Positions 34,701 to 43,202 of a stretch of 64,000 nucleotides of DNA are shown piece by piece. Location of the stretch: contig CAZCVI010000028.1 of assembly GCA_964502145.1 (NCBI GenBank), positions 1-64,000 of the forward strand, given 5' to 3'. This DNA is from CAZCVI01 sp964502145. GTDB taxonomy: Bacteria > Acidobacteriota > Aminicenantia > UBA2199. Position 1 is the first letter of the stretch, and each line of letters starts with the position of its first letter. The notes under the pieces are model-generated. The model saw only the letters and a program-made list of their open reading frames with translations, did not search any database and was not told the DNA's origin. The translations under genes and the position numbers were made by a program.

Positions 34701-35562
34701 TAGCCACATCACTTCTGTACTCGGTTTCAGTGCAATCGGGATGAAGAAGGCGGTATTCCTGGAAACTAATATACGGATGATTTTCAAGATAATCAGTGAA
34801 CCGTGGATTGCGTTTTTTTCGCGGTGTGGGGGGGAGTAGGTCAGGTTCATCAAGGGGTAGAGACTCGGTTTCGCTTTCTTCATCGTCTTCATCGGTATAT
34901 GTTTCAGTAACAGGGGGAGTTTTTGCGTTCACCCATTTTTGATAGAGAGCCGGGTTCTGTTCTAACCATTCTTTTAAGTGCTGCCAAGCAAAGAGCGTAA
35001 TTTTTAGAGTGGCAAGATGCGATAATCCCGTATCTTTAGCCAATTGGCGGAAGGTTTTTTGCAGCAGTTTTTCCAATTGGTCCTTTTCATCATCGGTACA
35101 AGAACACGAGATACAATATATATACTCTGTAACACGGTTATCGCGCCAGATGCGGAAACGATCATAACATGCCGCACCAATAGCCGTGTCGCTGAGTTCC
35201 AAAATCTCTTCAAGGTTTGCTGTAAGAAACTTGATCCCTGTTTTGGTTTCAATAATGTTCTTTCGTTCCCTGCATTCTCCTATAATAAGATGGCTATTGG
35301 CTTCAATTCCAGAAAAGTGTATAGTCCCATCAGTACCGGGAGTATCAAAACGGGAGAGTTCTGGCACGCGGGGTTGAAGGTGGGCCTGAACAATATCAAG
35401 GGTCAGTTGCAGAAACGCGTCAGCCTCGGTAGACTTACGGGGAAACAATGCGATGCGCTCAGGCCGGAAAATATGCCAGCCAAAAGAAGATAAATCTTTC
35501 TGGTCAGGGTTGTTCTTGGCTAACGAATGACTAGAAACAGTATGCTGCATTATGGTCACCAT
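31795..35562 (-). CDS. Large helical-repeat protein with a PD-(D/E)XK-like N-terminus
   Basis: A 1255-residue cytoplasmic protein. Residues 75-101 carry GTDGTIHF and HLIIGECRERK, the layout of an Mrr-like PD-(D/E)XK core (D78, E96-x-R98), though the final lysine is replaced by arginine. Residues 215-260 are acidic and disordered. A helical region with winged-helix character follows. From about 620 to 1070 there are about thirteen 34-35-residue repeats of the form FVIQAWLxAGGDKExVKxAL followed by IWL and a Pro. No P-loop is visible. Sensor-repeat plus nuclease arrangements are common in anti-phage proteins, and a restriction-modification operon lies just upstream, so a defence role is inferred. 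M5 (35550) is an alternative start. Confidence 0.65.
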   Translation of the reverse strand: MVTIMQHTVSSHSLAKNNPDQKDLSSFGWHIFRPERIALFPRKSTEADAFLQLTLDIVQAHLQPRVPELSRFDTPGTDGTIHFSGIEANSHLIIGECRERKNIIETKTGIKFLTANLEEILELSDTAIGAACYDRFRIWRDNRVTEYIYCISCSCTDDEKDQLEKLLQKTFRQLAKDTGLSHLATLKITLFAWQHLKEWLEQNPALYQKWVNAKTPPVTETYTDEDDEESETESLPLDEPDLLPPTPRKKRNPRFTDYLENHPYISFQEYRLLHPDCTETEYRSDVAKKILEKKKAVIPLEDSFFTYPPSFALFLAYLQSKYKEKYPKKQVEETSDFGSWLNTRLLLSFPASDLLSQQRDCREARYLFPLMPASASVIRILPGTYHAIIANLIQYGWLQEEEENNFRTDNTISAFKGLRIIHPRIADEMLKYHLETANKEFSQEIQELFHFAVEHDSFPSCFTAFERISTWVAAKVAPSFFYTLFSDLIRLHRDRLSGAFMLTSLLTQEEKINLITQFRDFFANVITAEDFTPTLSELLHFFVLKKKNGELSEEIKENLHDILQLWFPAHPQLFKNYREENTIRLDILSTYLHLFGTTPLLWEGGPRLEEIVTQSVQHYSEDKACALVFVAWLKAGGDKEVVNQALDIWFHVYPDISEAGLVIQAWLKAGGHKETVKNALPIWLAMYPHLQEAGLVIQAWLEAGGDKEQVKNAVDIWLQHYPNLLEATFVLQLWLHVGGEKEILKNALEIWLKTFQNAIDSCYVIKAWLDAGGDKEYIRPAFELWLQQFPAEIETSFVIKAWLNAGGDTVGVKKIVETWLTLFPKVTQASFMIQAWLRAGGDKEEVKKAITIWLNCFPSVMDACFVLQAWLEAGGIPADVENPLVIWLFSFANTKQARFLLQAWFAAGGDKSIIRNALEKWLDIPGQKIEAKNIIILWLEAEGNPQAVKSSLVQWLDAFPLEVDTSFMIKAWLEAGGDPIFVKPYITPWLTRYPLLKEETSFVLNTWLNYGRMSQDVEPFVFLWLDNFYDCYEATYVIKAWLHCTNDLTPIKQNAFKWLSLFKDKKDADFVIKRISRTKDMPQQTLMDIIFWCQTYANYNEVLFKLSNLLRDHIQNPLVADQWLVDILSYWIARPTLRPKEIINLEIMMFNLLRNVTFAASPACIQLFIQWFLSRHSFSHMCLGPNFRFMQVPTTFNRYYNLLTDGKINPHDQVESVQKFLRWVSGWFIDVRKEIQPRTNFLTALLNKPKPKEKD

Positions 35563-35635
35563 CCATGGAATATATTTTAAAGGTATCTATTATTATACAG
35601 GAAAAATCCATTTTGTAAAAGATGAAAAGATAGGC

Positions 35636-36058
35636 TTAATCGTTTGTGGTGGTCGGAATTTTCCCTGGGAAAGTACCATCCATCATGATATCGGCAGTAA
35701 AACGGAGATACGATACTTCGCCACTGGAATTCCTGGGAATAGCAATCATGCCCATACGTATATCATCAAAATACATGACGACTCCAGGCTTTGAACCCAC
35801 TATAAGCGAGCCATGATACAAACTGTATTTTTCCAAACATACCAGATTCATATGAATATCTTTAGGGTTCTTAATGACTTGCTCTAGCGCTTTGGCGACA
35901 ACGGAGTCGAGTATTTCACTTTCTTTGACTACAGCAAGATCAAGAAATTCTGGCACTTCGGCCAAAAGAAATAATTTGTCTATAGTTTCGGAAAATTTTT
36001 CACTGGTCTCCAAAGTATCTCTCAAATCATCAATTCGTTGTTCTAATGTTTTGGCCAT
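35636..36058 (-). CDS. Hypothetical 140-residue protein upstream of the repeat protein
   Basis: AAGGAGCG precedes the ATG at 36058. The N-terminal half is a coiled-coil-prone helix (LEQRIDDLRDTLETSEKFSE); the C-terminal half has beta-like segments (GSLIVGSKPGVVMYFDDIRM, YLRFTADIMMDGTFPG). No family recognised. It lies 73 bp upstream of the 1255-residue gene on the same strand, so it may be its small partner. The conserved-looking GVVMYFDD could also suit a small ligand-binding domain. Confidence 0.55.
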   Translation of the reverse strand: MAKTLEQRIDDLRDTLETSEKFSETIDKLFLLAEVPEFLDLAVVKESEILDSVVAKALEQVIKNPKDIHMNLVCLEKYSLYHGSLIVGSKPGVVMYFDDIRMGMIAIPRNSSGEVSYLRFTADIMMDGTFPGKIPTTTND

Positions 36059-36177
36059 GGGCGCTCCTTATTTTGTTTTCTTTCTTTTTTATAAGTAACT
36101 AGAGTTGCATTATAGCACATTTGCCACAAAGTGATAAGTATAAAATGCGTGGCAAGGGGTATTTTTTTATTTTTTAG

Positions 36178-36242
36178 GGCTGGACGTGCTGGACAAACTG
36201 GACTTACTGGACAAACTGGACGTACTGGACGTGCTGGACTTA
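36178..36242. repeat. Family D repeat (CTGGAC units)
   Basis: About seven 9-bp units such as GGACAAACTGGACTTACT, between the decayed frame at 36246-36493 and the 140-residue gene. Confidence 0.75.
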
Positions 36243-36245
36243 TAA

Positions 36246-36493
36246 TTATTTTAACGGGGTTTGTTTTGAACCGAAACCGGCCATTAAATAGGCTTCGAAT
36301 TCTACGATGGCGCGTTCTAAAAAAACTTGGCGGTTTAGTTTTGGGTTTTCTAGCATTTTTTTTTGTGCGTTTGGACCGGGGGACCATTGGCGAGAACGAA
36401 GGTGAGGAATTGGGGTGGCAAGTGATTGTAATTAGGGTTTACATAAAGACTGGTGCCGGGTAAAAAACGACGAGGGTTTAGTTCTGCTTTTTT
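36246..36493 (-). pseudogene. Decayed or frameshifted small gene after the endonuclease
   Basis: Directly after the endonuclease stop and in the same frame the sequence reads KKAELNPRRFLPGTSLYVNP and then NYNHLPPQFLTFVLANGPP, reaching a run of nine A. A -1 shift there continues as MLENPKLNRQVFLERAIVEF and ends MAGFGSKQTPLK. The two halves look like one protein of about 85 residues without its own start codon. Either a stop codon cut a longer endonuclease tail, or a small gene decayed; programmed slippage on A9 is a further possibility. An ATG at 36356 could start the second half. Confidence 0.45.
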
Positions 36494-37174
36494 TTAACGT
36501 AAATCGGCCCATAAATGAATCAACTGGAATTGGGCTGGTTCGACACTGCTTCGTTGAATGTGTTGATGCGTTTTAAATGGGGCGTTTGTATCGAACATAA
36601 ACGCGATGTCTGGACAATGTGGTAAATGCTTTTTTTGGTATCTGTTCACTTCTGTTTCTATTTCTGGTGGGGTCATATTAATAATGTATCCGATCATCAT
36701 CCCAACAGGAGAACGCTGCCCATACTGGTGAGTGGAGCAATCAAATCGTTTTATCCCGTAAACCACGTAGTTTTCATTAAGATTCCAGGAAGGGAAGGTA
36801 GAACTTCCGAGTCTCTTGCATTCGACATGAAAGGGTATTTCCTGTTGATCAGGTGAATTGGCATAAGCATTAAAATAATAACAGGTAAAATCGGGGCGTT
36901 TTCTCTTTTTTCCACCCTGCAATTCATTTTCGTTTACCGGTGGAATGGGGGCTTCCCAAATAGGAGTGCGAATCTCACCGTGACACCGGGAGCGGTTAAG
37001 ATTAAAACATACTTCACGAAGTATTACAATCAGTCGTTCGGAAATAGCGTCTTCATGAATGGAGGGAGAGTTTATTTTTCCCAAGTTCCCAAGAGCTGTG
37101 GTAAATATTTCTACGTATAATTGGTTGAATGTTTTCCAATGGGTGAATGGTGTAACCAGTGCGCGTCGTGCCAT
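36494..37174 (-). CDS. Restriction endonuclease, PD-(D/E)XK type
   Basis: A 226-residue protein. The catalytic pattern is RPDFTCYY followed after about 15 residues by IPFHVECKRLG, giving D...E-C-K. The remainder is alpha/beta with no membrane part. The ATG at 37174 overlaps the methylase stop (TGATG), which fixes this start over in-frame codons inside the methylase gene. Pairing with a DNA N6-adenine methylase makes it the cleavage subunit of a two-gene restriction-modification system. Recognition sequence unknown. Confidence 0.78.
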   Translation of the reverse strand: MARRALVTPFTHWKTFNQLYVEIFTTALGNLGKINSPSIHEDAISERLIVILREVCFNLNRSRCHGEIRTPIWEAPIPPVNENELQGGKKRKRPDFTCYYFNAYANSPDQQEIPFHVECKRLGSSTFPSWNLNENYVVYGIKRFDCSTHQYGQRSPVGMMIGYIINMTPPEIETEVNRYQKKHLPHCPDIAFMFDTNAPFKTHQHIQRSSVEPAQFQLIHLWADLR

Positions 37175-40100
37175 CAGTTGTGTAGTCCTTCGCTTGGAAA
37201 AGCCTCTAACATGCGTTTGCAAATTGTGCTGTCTGCATCTTCACGGGCCAAGCTGGGTGTCCAAAAGCGTTTCTCATTCCGCTTAATAATAATAATCCCT
37301 GCATTGGAAACCACCTGAACTATCCCATCAAGGATAATTTGCGATGTTCCCATGGGGTGGGGTAATGTTTTGCCAATTTGTTCGAGGATATAACTCCAAG
37401 TGTCTTCCTTTGGTTGGAGGTTCCAAGAGTCTCCTTGATCGCAGGGGAAAAACTCTATAGCGATCATGTTTTCATGTGCGCCCAGATGTACTTCGGCGCG
37501 CATCTCTGCTTCTTCACCCGCGTAAAGGTTCCAGCGACGGCAAAAGGTGTACACATATTTTATTATCCAAGCTAAGTCTTTGTTTTTTATGGCGGGAAAG
37601 GTTCCCATGCTGTCAAAAGGACTATAAAAAAAGGGCAGGGTAACGGTACAGAAATCATTTATTAAATCTTTTTCTTCTTCATTTAATCCATAAAGTTCAA
37701 AAACAGCTTCATCCAATTCTATTTCCCATTTTGTGCGTTGCGCTTCGATTTCTTCTGCGGGTATTCCTTCGGGGTGAATGATATCTTTACTTTGCGGGTT
37801 ATAACCACGGAGTTTGTCGACAATGGCGATGATTTTATTCGTTGCGGGATTGGATGGCTCAAGAACAACGGGGAGTTGTAGCAGTTCGTCATGGAGATGA
37901 ATTTCATGATGCCATAAACCCCAAGTAGAAGATGTCATAAAGAAAAAATAACGGGCTAGTGAAGACCAAAGCAAACCAAGAATTGTTTTGTATTGCCATT
38001 CCTCTGTGGATTTAAGCTTTATACCATGAATGGCATTAGTAAAACAAAATGGGGTGGTTTCAAACCGGGATACGAGGCATCCTTTCACTGACGTTTTTTC
38101 AAGAATTCCCCGTTGCACAAGCAATCGAGTGCCTTGGTAAAGATGTAAATTCCCAAGACGATAGACTTTTGGGGGTGAAGTTGAAAATTCAAGGGCATCA
38201 TATCTTGAAAAACTATTAATCCTGATACTTTTGAAAGTTTGCAGGACATCGGCATTACTTGTCTTTGAAACCACCTCATAACCACGTCCACATTTCTCCA
38301 CATCCGCAAAATTCTGAAGCTGCTTCTTGCTTTGAAAAAGACGGAGTAGTTCCGTATCTGCTTTTCTACCAAACCATAACTCTTTCCAAATATTTACCGA
38401 TGAAAGGTCTTCTGATCGCAGTATGTGTCTATCGTATTTTGAGAAAACGATAGACTGGGTTTTATCAATATCTATTGTCTGTTTTGCCGACCAATAATAA
38501 ACCGGGTTGTCTTGCTGTTTTTCTTTACTGAAACAAATAGAAAGAAAGGGTGCATCTGCATTTTTGAAGAAAAGTTTGCGAACATGAATAAAATTAAAAA
38601 TTTCATCCAGCCTGACCTGGTTAAACCATGAATTTCTAAAATTCATAGTTGTGGTATTGTGTTTGAACAATACACCGGCAGACACCAGCATGGCCGCTTT
38701 TCCGTTTTCGGCAAGGAAATCCAATACACGCCACAAAAATGCCTGGGAAAATTCTTTATCACCAATGGGTTTATGTTTGTTCGCGCACCAATCCAACGCT
38801 TTTTGATGACGCTCTTTTACTTCGGTGTCAGCATTTGTTCCTGGTGCGCCCCATGGCGGATTGCCAACAATGATGTCAGCGCATCCAGAGCCGAAACGTT
38901 TGTGCCAAAGAGGATTGGATTGAATGTAATCTATATCAAATGTATTTGCGACCAAGATACTGTGGAAATGGTTGGCTGACACATTAGCTGAGGCCACCAA
39001 ATTCGGTAGTTTATTCCCCCTTTTAATCTGTTGGTCTATGGCGGGGGTATCCACGTAGTGAAGCATAGCAAGATATAAACTGAAGGCGGTAATTCGTGCG
39101 GCTTCTTCATTGACCTCAATACCGGCAATTTGTGTTTTGAGAATATCTTTCAATTGTGCAAACGTCAGGGCATGTTTTTTTTTATGCCATTCATAACGAA
39201 CCAAACGGCGAAAGGTTTCCACTAAAAAAATACCAGAACCACACGCAGGATCCAAAACACGTGGTTTTTTTTCCAGTATAGCAGGAGTTAGGATACGGGA
39301 AAGAATAAACTCTACTAAAACTGAAGGCGTATAAAAAGCGCCATCCTGATTCTTCTTGTTATTCTTTTTCAGGTCGTTTGATGAGTCATGATAAAATACT
39401 TCATAGATTGAACTTATTAAATCCAGAGGGACAATATCGAAACGGTACGAATAAAAAAAGAGTTTTTTCTGAATGCCGATATCTCCATATAACAAACCCT
39501 GTATCAGTTTCACATGTTCTTGGGTGACTTCCTTTTCTTCCGCTAACACATCAGGGAACATATCACCATTAAAGTCGCGGGCAAGTTCTCTGAACAATGC
39601 ATAGGTGAATTCTTTATCTTCCAGCACGTGGGGATAATATGTTTCCTGTTCTGCGAATTCAAATCCGCTTCTATTTACAGGGTTGTTAAGCAATTCCGTC
39701 CAATCTGTATTTTGATTGGCCACCTTTAAGAAATATTCTTTGGTCAGTATGCGGCGATCTTCAAGATAACGAATAAATATGGACCTACCAATGAGTGCAT
39801 GGGCAAATCGAATCCGAGAACCTGAAAGTCCAGATTCAATCAACTGACTTCGTACACTCTTTAAATCTCTAATCAAGGCGTGATCGGCACGATTTTTTAA
39901 ATCACCGAATCTTTCATCTTCAAAAACACGACCGGATTCCACATGGTCACGATGATACTTTTGAAGTACTTGGGAAACATTTCTAAGGTCTTCAAGAATA
40001 TCCAGTTTTTCAAGTTTTGTCCAATCTTCTTCTTGGTGTTCATTAATGGGCTTTTGAGCCAGATCATACACGGTAATTTCACAAGGAGAGGCCAGAAAAA

Positions 40101-40365
40101 GAAGTCGAGGACGTGCTAAGCACCACACACGATTGAAAATCTTTACTTTTTCATGAAGCCCAGCGCCGCACGTGGCAAAAACTGCCACGGGATTATTATC
40201 TACAAAAAAAATTGTTTCAGCACCGGCATGTTTGGCAGCGGCCAACCATTCACCTTTTTCAATCCAATCAATGTCTTTGGAGTAGACAGAAGGGTGCTCT
40301 GTGGCTTGGTATAAGCTGCCATTCTCAAAGTCCAACTCGGTATACAAAGTATTTAGACTATTCAT
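37174..40365 (-). CDS. Eco57I-like DNA N6-adenine methyltransferase
   Basis: A 1063-residue enzyme. SAM-binding motif I is LDPACGSGIFLVETFRRL and the catalytic motif IV is IIVGNPPWG. A helical region (about residues 100-330) and an N-terminal domain (KHAGAETIFFVDNNPVAVFA) precede them; the C-terminal third probably holds target recognition (TTPFCFTNAIHGIKL, TSSTWGLWHHEIHLHDELL). No nuclease motif was found in it; cleavage is assigned to the overlapping downstream gene. It transfers methyl groups to adenine in host DNA. It stands as the first gene of the restriction operon, with its own promoter upstream. Confidence 0.87.
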   Translation of the reverse strand: MNSLNTLYTELDFENGSLYQATEHPSVYSKDIDWIEKGEWLAAAKHAGAETIFFVDNNPVAVFATCGAGLHEKVKIFNRVWCLARPRLLFLASPCEITVYDLAQKPINEHQEEDWTKLEKLDILEDLRNVSQVLQKYHRDHVESGRVFEDERFGDLKNRADHALIRDLKSVRSQLIESGLSGSRIRFAHALIGRSIFIRYLEDRRILTKEYFLKVANQNTDWTELLNNPVNRSGFEFAEQETYYPHVLEDKEFTYALFRELARDFNGDMFPDVLAEEKEVTQEHVKLIQGLLYGDIGIQKKLFFYSYRFDIVPLDLISSIYEVFYHDSSNDLKKNNKKNQDGAFYTPSVLVEFILSRILTPAILEKKPRVLDPACGSGIFLVETFRRLVRYEWHKKKHALTFAQLKDILKTQIAGIEVNEEAARITAFSLYLAMLHYVDTPAIDQQIKRGNKLPNLVASANVSANHFHSILVANTFDIDYIQSNPLWHKRFGSGCADIIVGNPPWGAPGTNADTEVKERHQKALDWCANKHKPIGDKEFSQAFLWRVLDFLAENGKAAMLVSAGVLFKHNTTTMNFRNSWFNQVRLDEIFNFIHVRKLFFKNADAPFLSICFSKEKQQDNPVYYWSAKQTIDIDKTQSIVFSKYDRHILRSEDLSSVNIWKELWFGRKADTELLRLFQSKKQLQNFADVEKCGRGYEVVSKTSNADVLQTFKSIRINSFSRYDALEFSTSPPKVYRLGNLHLYQGTRLLVQRGILEKTSVKGCLVSRFETTPFCFTNAIHGIKLKSTEEWQYKTILGLLWSSLARYFFFMTSSTWGLWHHEIHLHDELLQLPVVLEPSNPATNKIIAIVDKLRGYNPQSKDIIHPEGIPAEEIEAQRTKWEIELDEAVFELYGLNEEEKDLINDFCTVTLPFFYSPFDSMGTFPAIKNKDLAWIIKYVYTFCRRWNLYAGEEAEMRAEVHLGAHENMIAIEFFPCDQGDSWNLQPKEDTWSYILEQIGKTLPHPMGTSQIILDGIVQVVSNAGIIIIKRNEKRFWTPSLAREDADSTICKRMLEAFPSEGLHN

Positions 40366-40375
40366 TTATCACCAT

Positions 40376-40403
40376 ATTATAACAAATAAATAACTTTTGT
40401 CAA
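40376..40403 (-). promoter_or_regulatory. Promoter of the restriction-modification operon
   Basis: On the minus strand TTGACA (40398-40403), 16 bases, TATAAT (40376-40381); the methylase ATG follows 10 bases later, leaving almost no leader. Confidence 0.65.
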
Positions 40404-40435
40404 TTCAGAATCATACTGGAGAAAAGATTTTTTTC

Positions 40436-41056
40436 TTACTTGCTTCGTAACTGCTCTTGTGTTAGGTATCGGTGGTAATCTGCGGCGGTGTTGAGATTAT
40501 AGAACCAATGATTCGCTAACATGGGCACGGTTTTTGTCTTGGCGATAGGGTAAAGTTCGAGGATTTTGCGGGTTCCCTGGTTTAATAACAGGTGAATGCG
40601 GGGAATAAGGCTTTGATTGTAAAAAGCAAAAAGAGGTTCGAATTTGTTCTCTGGGGAAACAGGAACGACAATTTCGTATTGGGTTGTATAACTGATTAAC
40701 TGGTGCAAAAACGAAGCGTCTACCTCGGGAATATCACAAGCAATGATAAAGTTTATGGGATTGGAAGAAGCTTCTAAACCACACAGAATTCCCATCAAGG
40801 GGCCCTGACCTTCGGTTTTATCCAAAACCACGCGATAAGGAAGAAAATCATACAAACCCTGAACCTGTGTGCTGATTATAATTTCATGGACATACGGGCT
40901 GATGTTTTTGGCTACTTTTTCAATCAATGGCATCCCCCACACGGACAACAACGCCTTATCTTCTTTCATGCGGGAACTACGCCCCCCGGCAAGAATAATA
41001 GCGGTGATAGGTGCAACGGGTGGTATGTATTGGTTAACTGTGACTGCTTTTTTCAT
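40436..41056 (-). CDS. mobA: Molybdenum cofactor guanylyltransferase MobA-like
   Basis: A 206-residue nucleotidyltransferase. The family signature IILAGGRSSRMKEDKALL (about residues 19-36) binds GTP; DKTEGQGPLMGI and IIACDIPEVD (metal-binding Asp) follow in family order. It converts molybdopterin cofactor to the guanine dinucleotide form in the cytoplasm. GGAGCCA precedes the ATG at 41056. No other cofactor gene is adjacent. A related role as a general MobA-like transferase cannot be excluded. Confidence 0.85.
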   Translation of the reverse strand: MKKAVTVNQYIPPVAPITAIILAGGRSSRMKEDKALLSVWGMPLIEKVAKNISPYVHEIIISTQVQGLYDFLPYRVVLDKTEGQGPLMGILCGLEASSNPINFIIACDIPEVDASFLHQLISYTTQYEIVVPVSPENKFEPLFAFYNQSLIPRIHLLLNQGTRKILELYPIAKTKTVPMLANHWFYNLNTAADYHRYLTQEQLRSK

Positions 41057-41150
41057 TGGCTCCTGGTGTCAGATTTTAATCTTACTGCATTCTTTATTAA
41101 AATACAAGGGTTTGGGATTGCCTGGATTTGCTATCATGTTTTATAAAGCC

Positions 41151-41319
41151 ACTGCCAAGTTAGTGGGAATTATGGGAGGAATGGGAATTATGGGAATGAT
41201 GGGAATGATGGGATAAACAAAAAAATTCCCATTCCTCCCATTCTTCCCATCATTCCCATAATTCCCATATCTCCCACATGCTTTTACGATACTTTCAAAG
41301 AACTGGCCTTGGATTCAGG
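41151..41319. repeat. Complete family B element
   Basis: Starts ACTGCCAAGTTAGTGGGA, has GGGAATTATG-type units, the loop GGGATAAACAAAAAAATTCC, inverted TCCCAT units, and ends with TTTTACGATACTTTCAAAGA and a downstream GGATTCAG. Compare 21665-21870 and 46074-46249. Confidence 0.85.
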
Positions 41320-41393
41320 CTTTGATGAGAGCATGACATATTTCTGCGAACGTGGTATAATGGAAAATAAAATAAAAATAGGAACAAAAGAAC

Positions 41394-41843
41394 ATGAAGA
41401 AGATCACGGTAAATAAAAAAGCGTTTCATGATTATGAGATCATTGAGAAGTTTGAGGCTGGTATTATGCTGCTAGGCAGTGAAATGAAGTCCCTGCGCGA
41501 AGGACGGGTGAATTTGAAAGATTCATACGTGGACATCCGCGCACGGGAAGCGTTTTTGGTCAGTACCCATATCTCGGCGTACAGCAATTCGAGCTACAAT
41601 AACCATGAACCTGAACGAGAACGCAAGCTACTACTACATAAACAAGAATTAAAAAAACTGGATAAGAAAGTAAAGAACCGTGGTGTCACCATTATCCCCC
41701 TGCAACTCTATTTTACACCCAAAGGACTGGTAAAAGTAGAGATCGCCCTGGCAAAAGGAAAACATTCCTACGATAAAAAACAGAAACTGAAGGATGATGA
41801 CGTCAGAAGAGAAGTCGCCCGGGATTTAAAGAATTTCGGTTAA
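41394..41843 (+). CDS. smpB: SsrA-binding protein SmpB
   Basis: A full-length 149-residue SmpB. It has the oligonucleotide-binding fold with NKKAFHDYEIIEKFEAGI, GSEMKSLREGRVNLKDSY and the C-terminal GKHSYDKKQKLKDDD tail that enters the ribosomal A-site region. It delivers tmRNA to stalled ribosomes for trans-translation. TATAAT (41355-41360) and an AGGAA Shine-Dalgarno precede the ATG. No tmRNA gene was recognised in the window. Confidence 0.97.
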   Translation: MKKITVNKKAFHDYEIIEKFEAGIMLLGSEMKSLREGRVNLKDSYVDIRAREAFLVSTHISAYSNSSYNNHEPERERKLLLHKQELKKLDKKVKNRGVTIIPLQLYFTPKGLVKVEIALAKGKHSYDKKQKLKDDDVRREVARDLKNFG

Positions 41844-41967
41844 GCTGGAGAACACGGTCAGGTAAAGTTTTAACCCCCAATCGTACTATTTTCATTTAGC
41901 AAATGAAAATAGTTGGGCTATTTTTACTTGACAAGTGAAAATAGTTGGACTATTCGTATTTGTGCAA

Positions 41968-42078
41968 TCAGGAAATGCTGGACATTCTGGACTAACTGGA
42001 CTTTCTGGACCAACTGGACTTCCCAAAACGTTAATTTTTGTCCAGCTTGTCCAGAGTGTCCAGTAAGTCCAGAATGTC
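41968..42078. repeat. Family D inverted repeat between convergent genes
   Basis: CTGGAC units (TGCTGGACATTCTGGACT) on the left face GTCCAG units (TGTCCAGCTTGTCCAGAGTG) on the right, so the pair can form a long hairpin. Upstream, TGAAAATAGTTGGGCTATT occurs twice with one change (41904 and 41936). Located between smpB and a convergent kinase gene, it may terminate both. Confidence 0.75.
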
Positions 42079-42125
42079 AAGTATTATCCGTGGTGATTTT
42101 TTAAAATGATGGTGAATTTTGGACT

Positions 42126-43196
42126 TCAACAAGCCGGTGATTTAAGCGTTAGAATAATCTCGGTGCCGTGGTCTTGCGGATATTGATCGATTTCATTGGA
42201 TACAATGGAAATCTGACCCTGATAAGCATCTATAAACTTTTTAACCAGCGGCAAACCATAACCTGTTCCTGTTTCTCCCTGCGTGCCCAGTCGCGTTGTC
42301 GGTTTTTTTAACAAAAACACGTCCCGTTTAAGCGCTTCAGGCATCCCCATACCAAAATCACGCACGGACAGCGTCACTGTATCCCCGGTTTGCTCGGCAA
42401 ACAACTCAATCGTGGAACCAGGGAAAGAAAATTTGACGGCATTGGTCAATAAATTGATCAACACGGAATTAAGGAAAGACGTCTTTTCCACCCAGACTTG
42501 CAAATCCGGTTCGATTTGTTTGAGCAAGGTAATATTTTTTTCTTTCAAGCGGTGTTTTAAAAACATACTCACGTCTGCGATGACTTCTTCCAGGTTTACT
42601 GCTTCCATAACCATGACTGTTTTCTGATCGTCCAGGGCCAGCATCTCTTGTACCATTTTAATTATTTTCAAGCCGTTTTCAGAGGAAGACAACAAGGGCT
42701 TTTTTAGAATATCCAGGTCCGCGCAGTTCCAATCTAATTTCAGCAACGAGTTGATCGCGCTCAGCGGCGTGACCAAGTCGTGGCATAAAATGTGGATCAA
42801 TTCTTTTCGTTCTTGGCTAACTTTTTTAAGTTCCAGATGGGTTTTGATGCGGGCCAGTATTTCAATCGGGTAAAAGGGTTTCGTGATATAGTCTACTCCA
42901 CCCGCTTCAAAGCCTTTTACCATGTTTTGGGAACCTACTTTAGCCGTGAGAAAAATAATCGGGATTTCCCGTGTCCGGTTAGCATGTTTCAAGATAGAAC
43001 AGACCTCATAACCATCAATGTCAGGTAATATGATATCCAATAAGATCAGGTCTGGCAGTTTTTTTTCTATTAAAGCCAACGCTTCTCTGCCTGTGCCTGC
43101 TTGAATGATCTCGTAGCCCGCTGTTTCCAATATTGCGGCCACTGTTTTTAATTCCGAGGGTACATCGTCTACTATTAGAATATATGATTGGTTCAT
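42126..43196 (-). CDS. Response regulator-histidine kinase hybrid (REC-HisKA-HATPase)
   Basis: A 356-residue soluble protein. The N-terminal receiver has the acidic pair VDD, phospho-acceptor in LLDIILPD, and TAK/KPF conserved residues (residues 1-120). A HisKA segment with H-box HILCHDLVTPLSAIN follows, then the ATPase with LINLLTNAVKF (N box), VRDFGMGMP (G1) and GTGYGLPLVKKF (G2). The receiver presumably controls the kinase; an output partner is not encoded nearby. It lacks a sensor or membrane region, so it probably receives phosphate from another kinase. Confidence 0.92.
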   Translation of the reverse strand: MNQSYILIVDDVPSELKTVAAILETAGYEIIQAGTGREALALIEKKLPDLILLDIILPDIDGYEVCSILKHANRTREIPIIFLTAKVGSQNMVKGFEAGGVDYITKPFYPIEILARIKTHLELKKVSQERKELIHILCHDLVTPLSAINSLLKLDWNCADLDILKKPLLSSSENGLKIIKMVQEMLALDDQKTVMVMEAVNLEEVIADVSMFLKHRLKEKNITLLKQIEPDLQVWVEKTSFLNSVLINLLTNAVKFSFPGSTIELFAEQTGDTVTLSVRDFGMGMPEALKRDVFLLKKPTTRLGTQGETGTGYGLPLVKKFIDAYQGQISIVSNEIDQYPQDHGTEIILTLKSPAC

Positions 43197-43202
43197 AATA
43201 AT

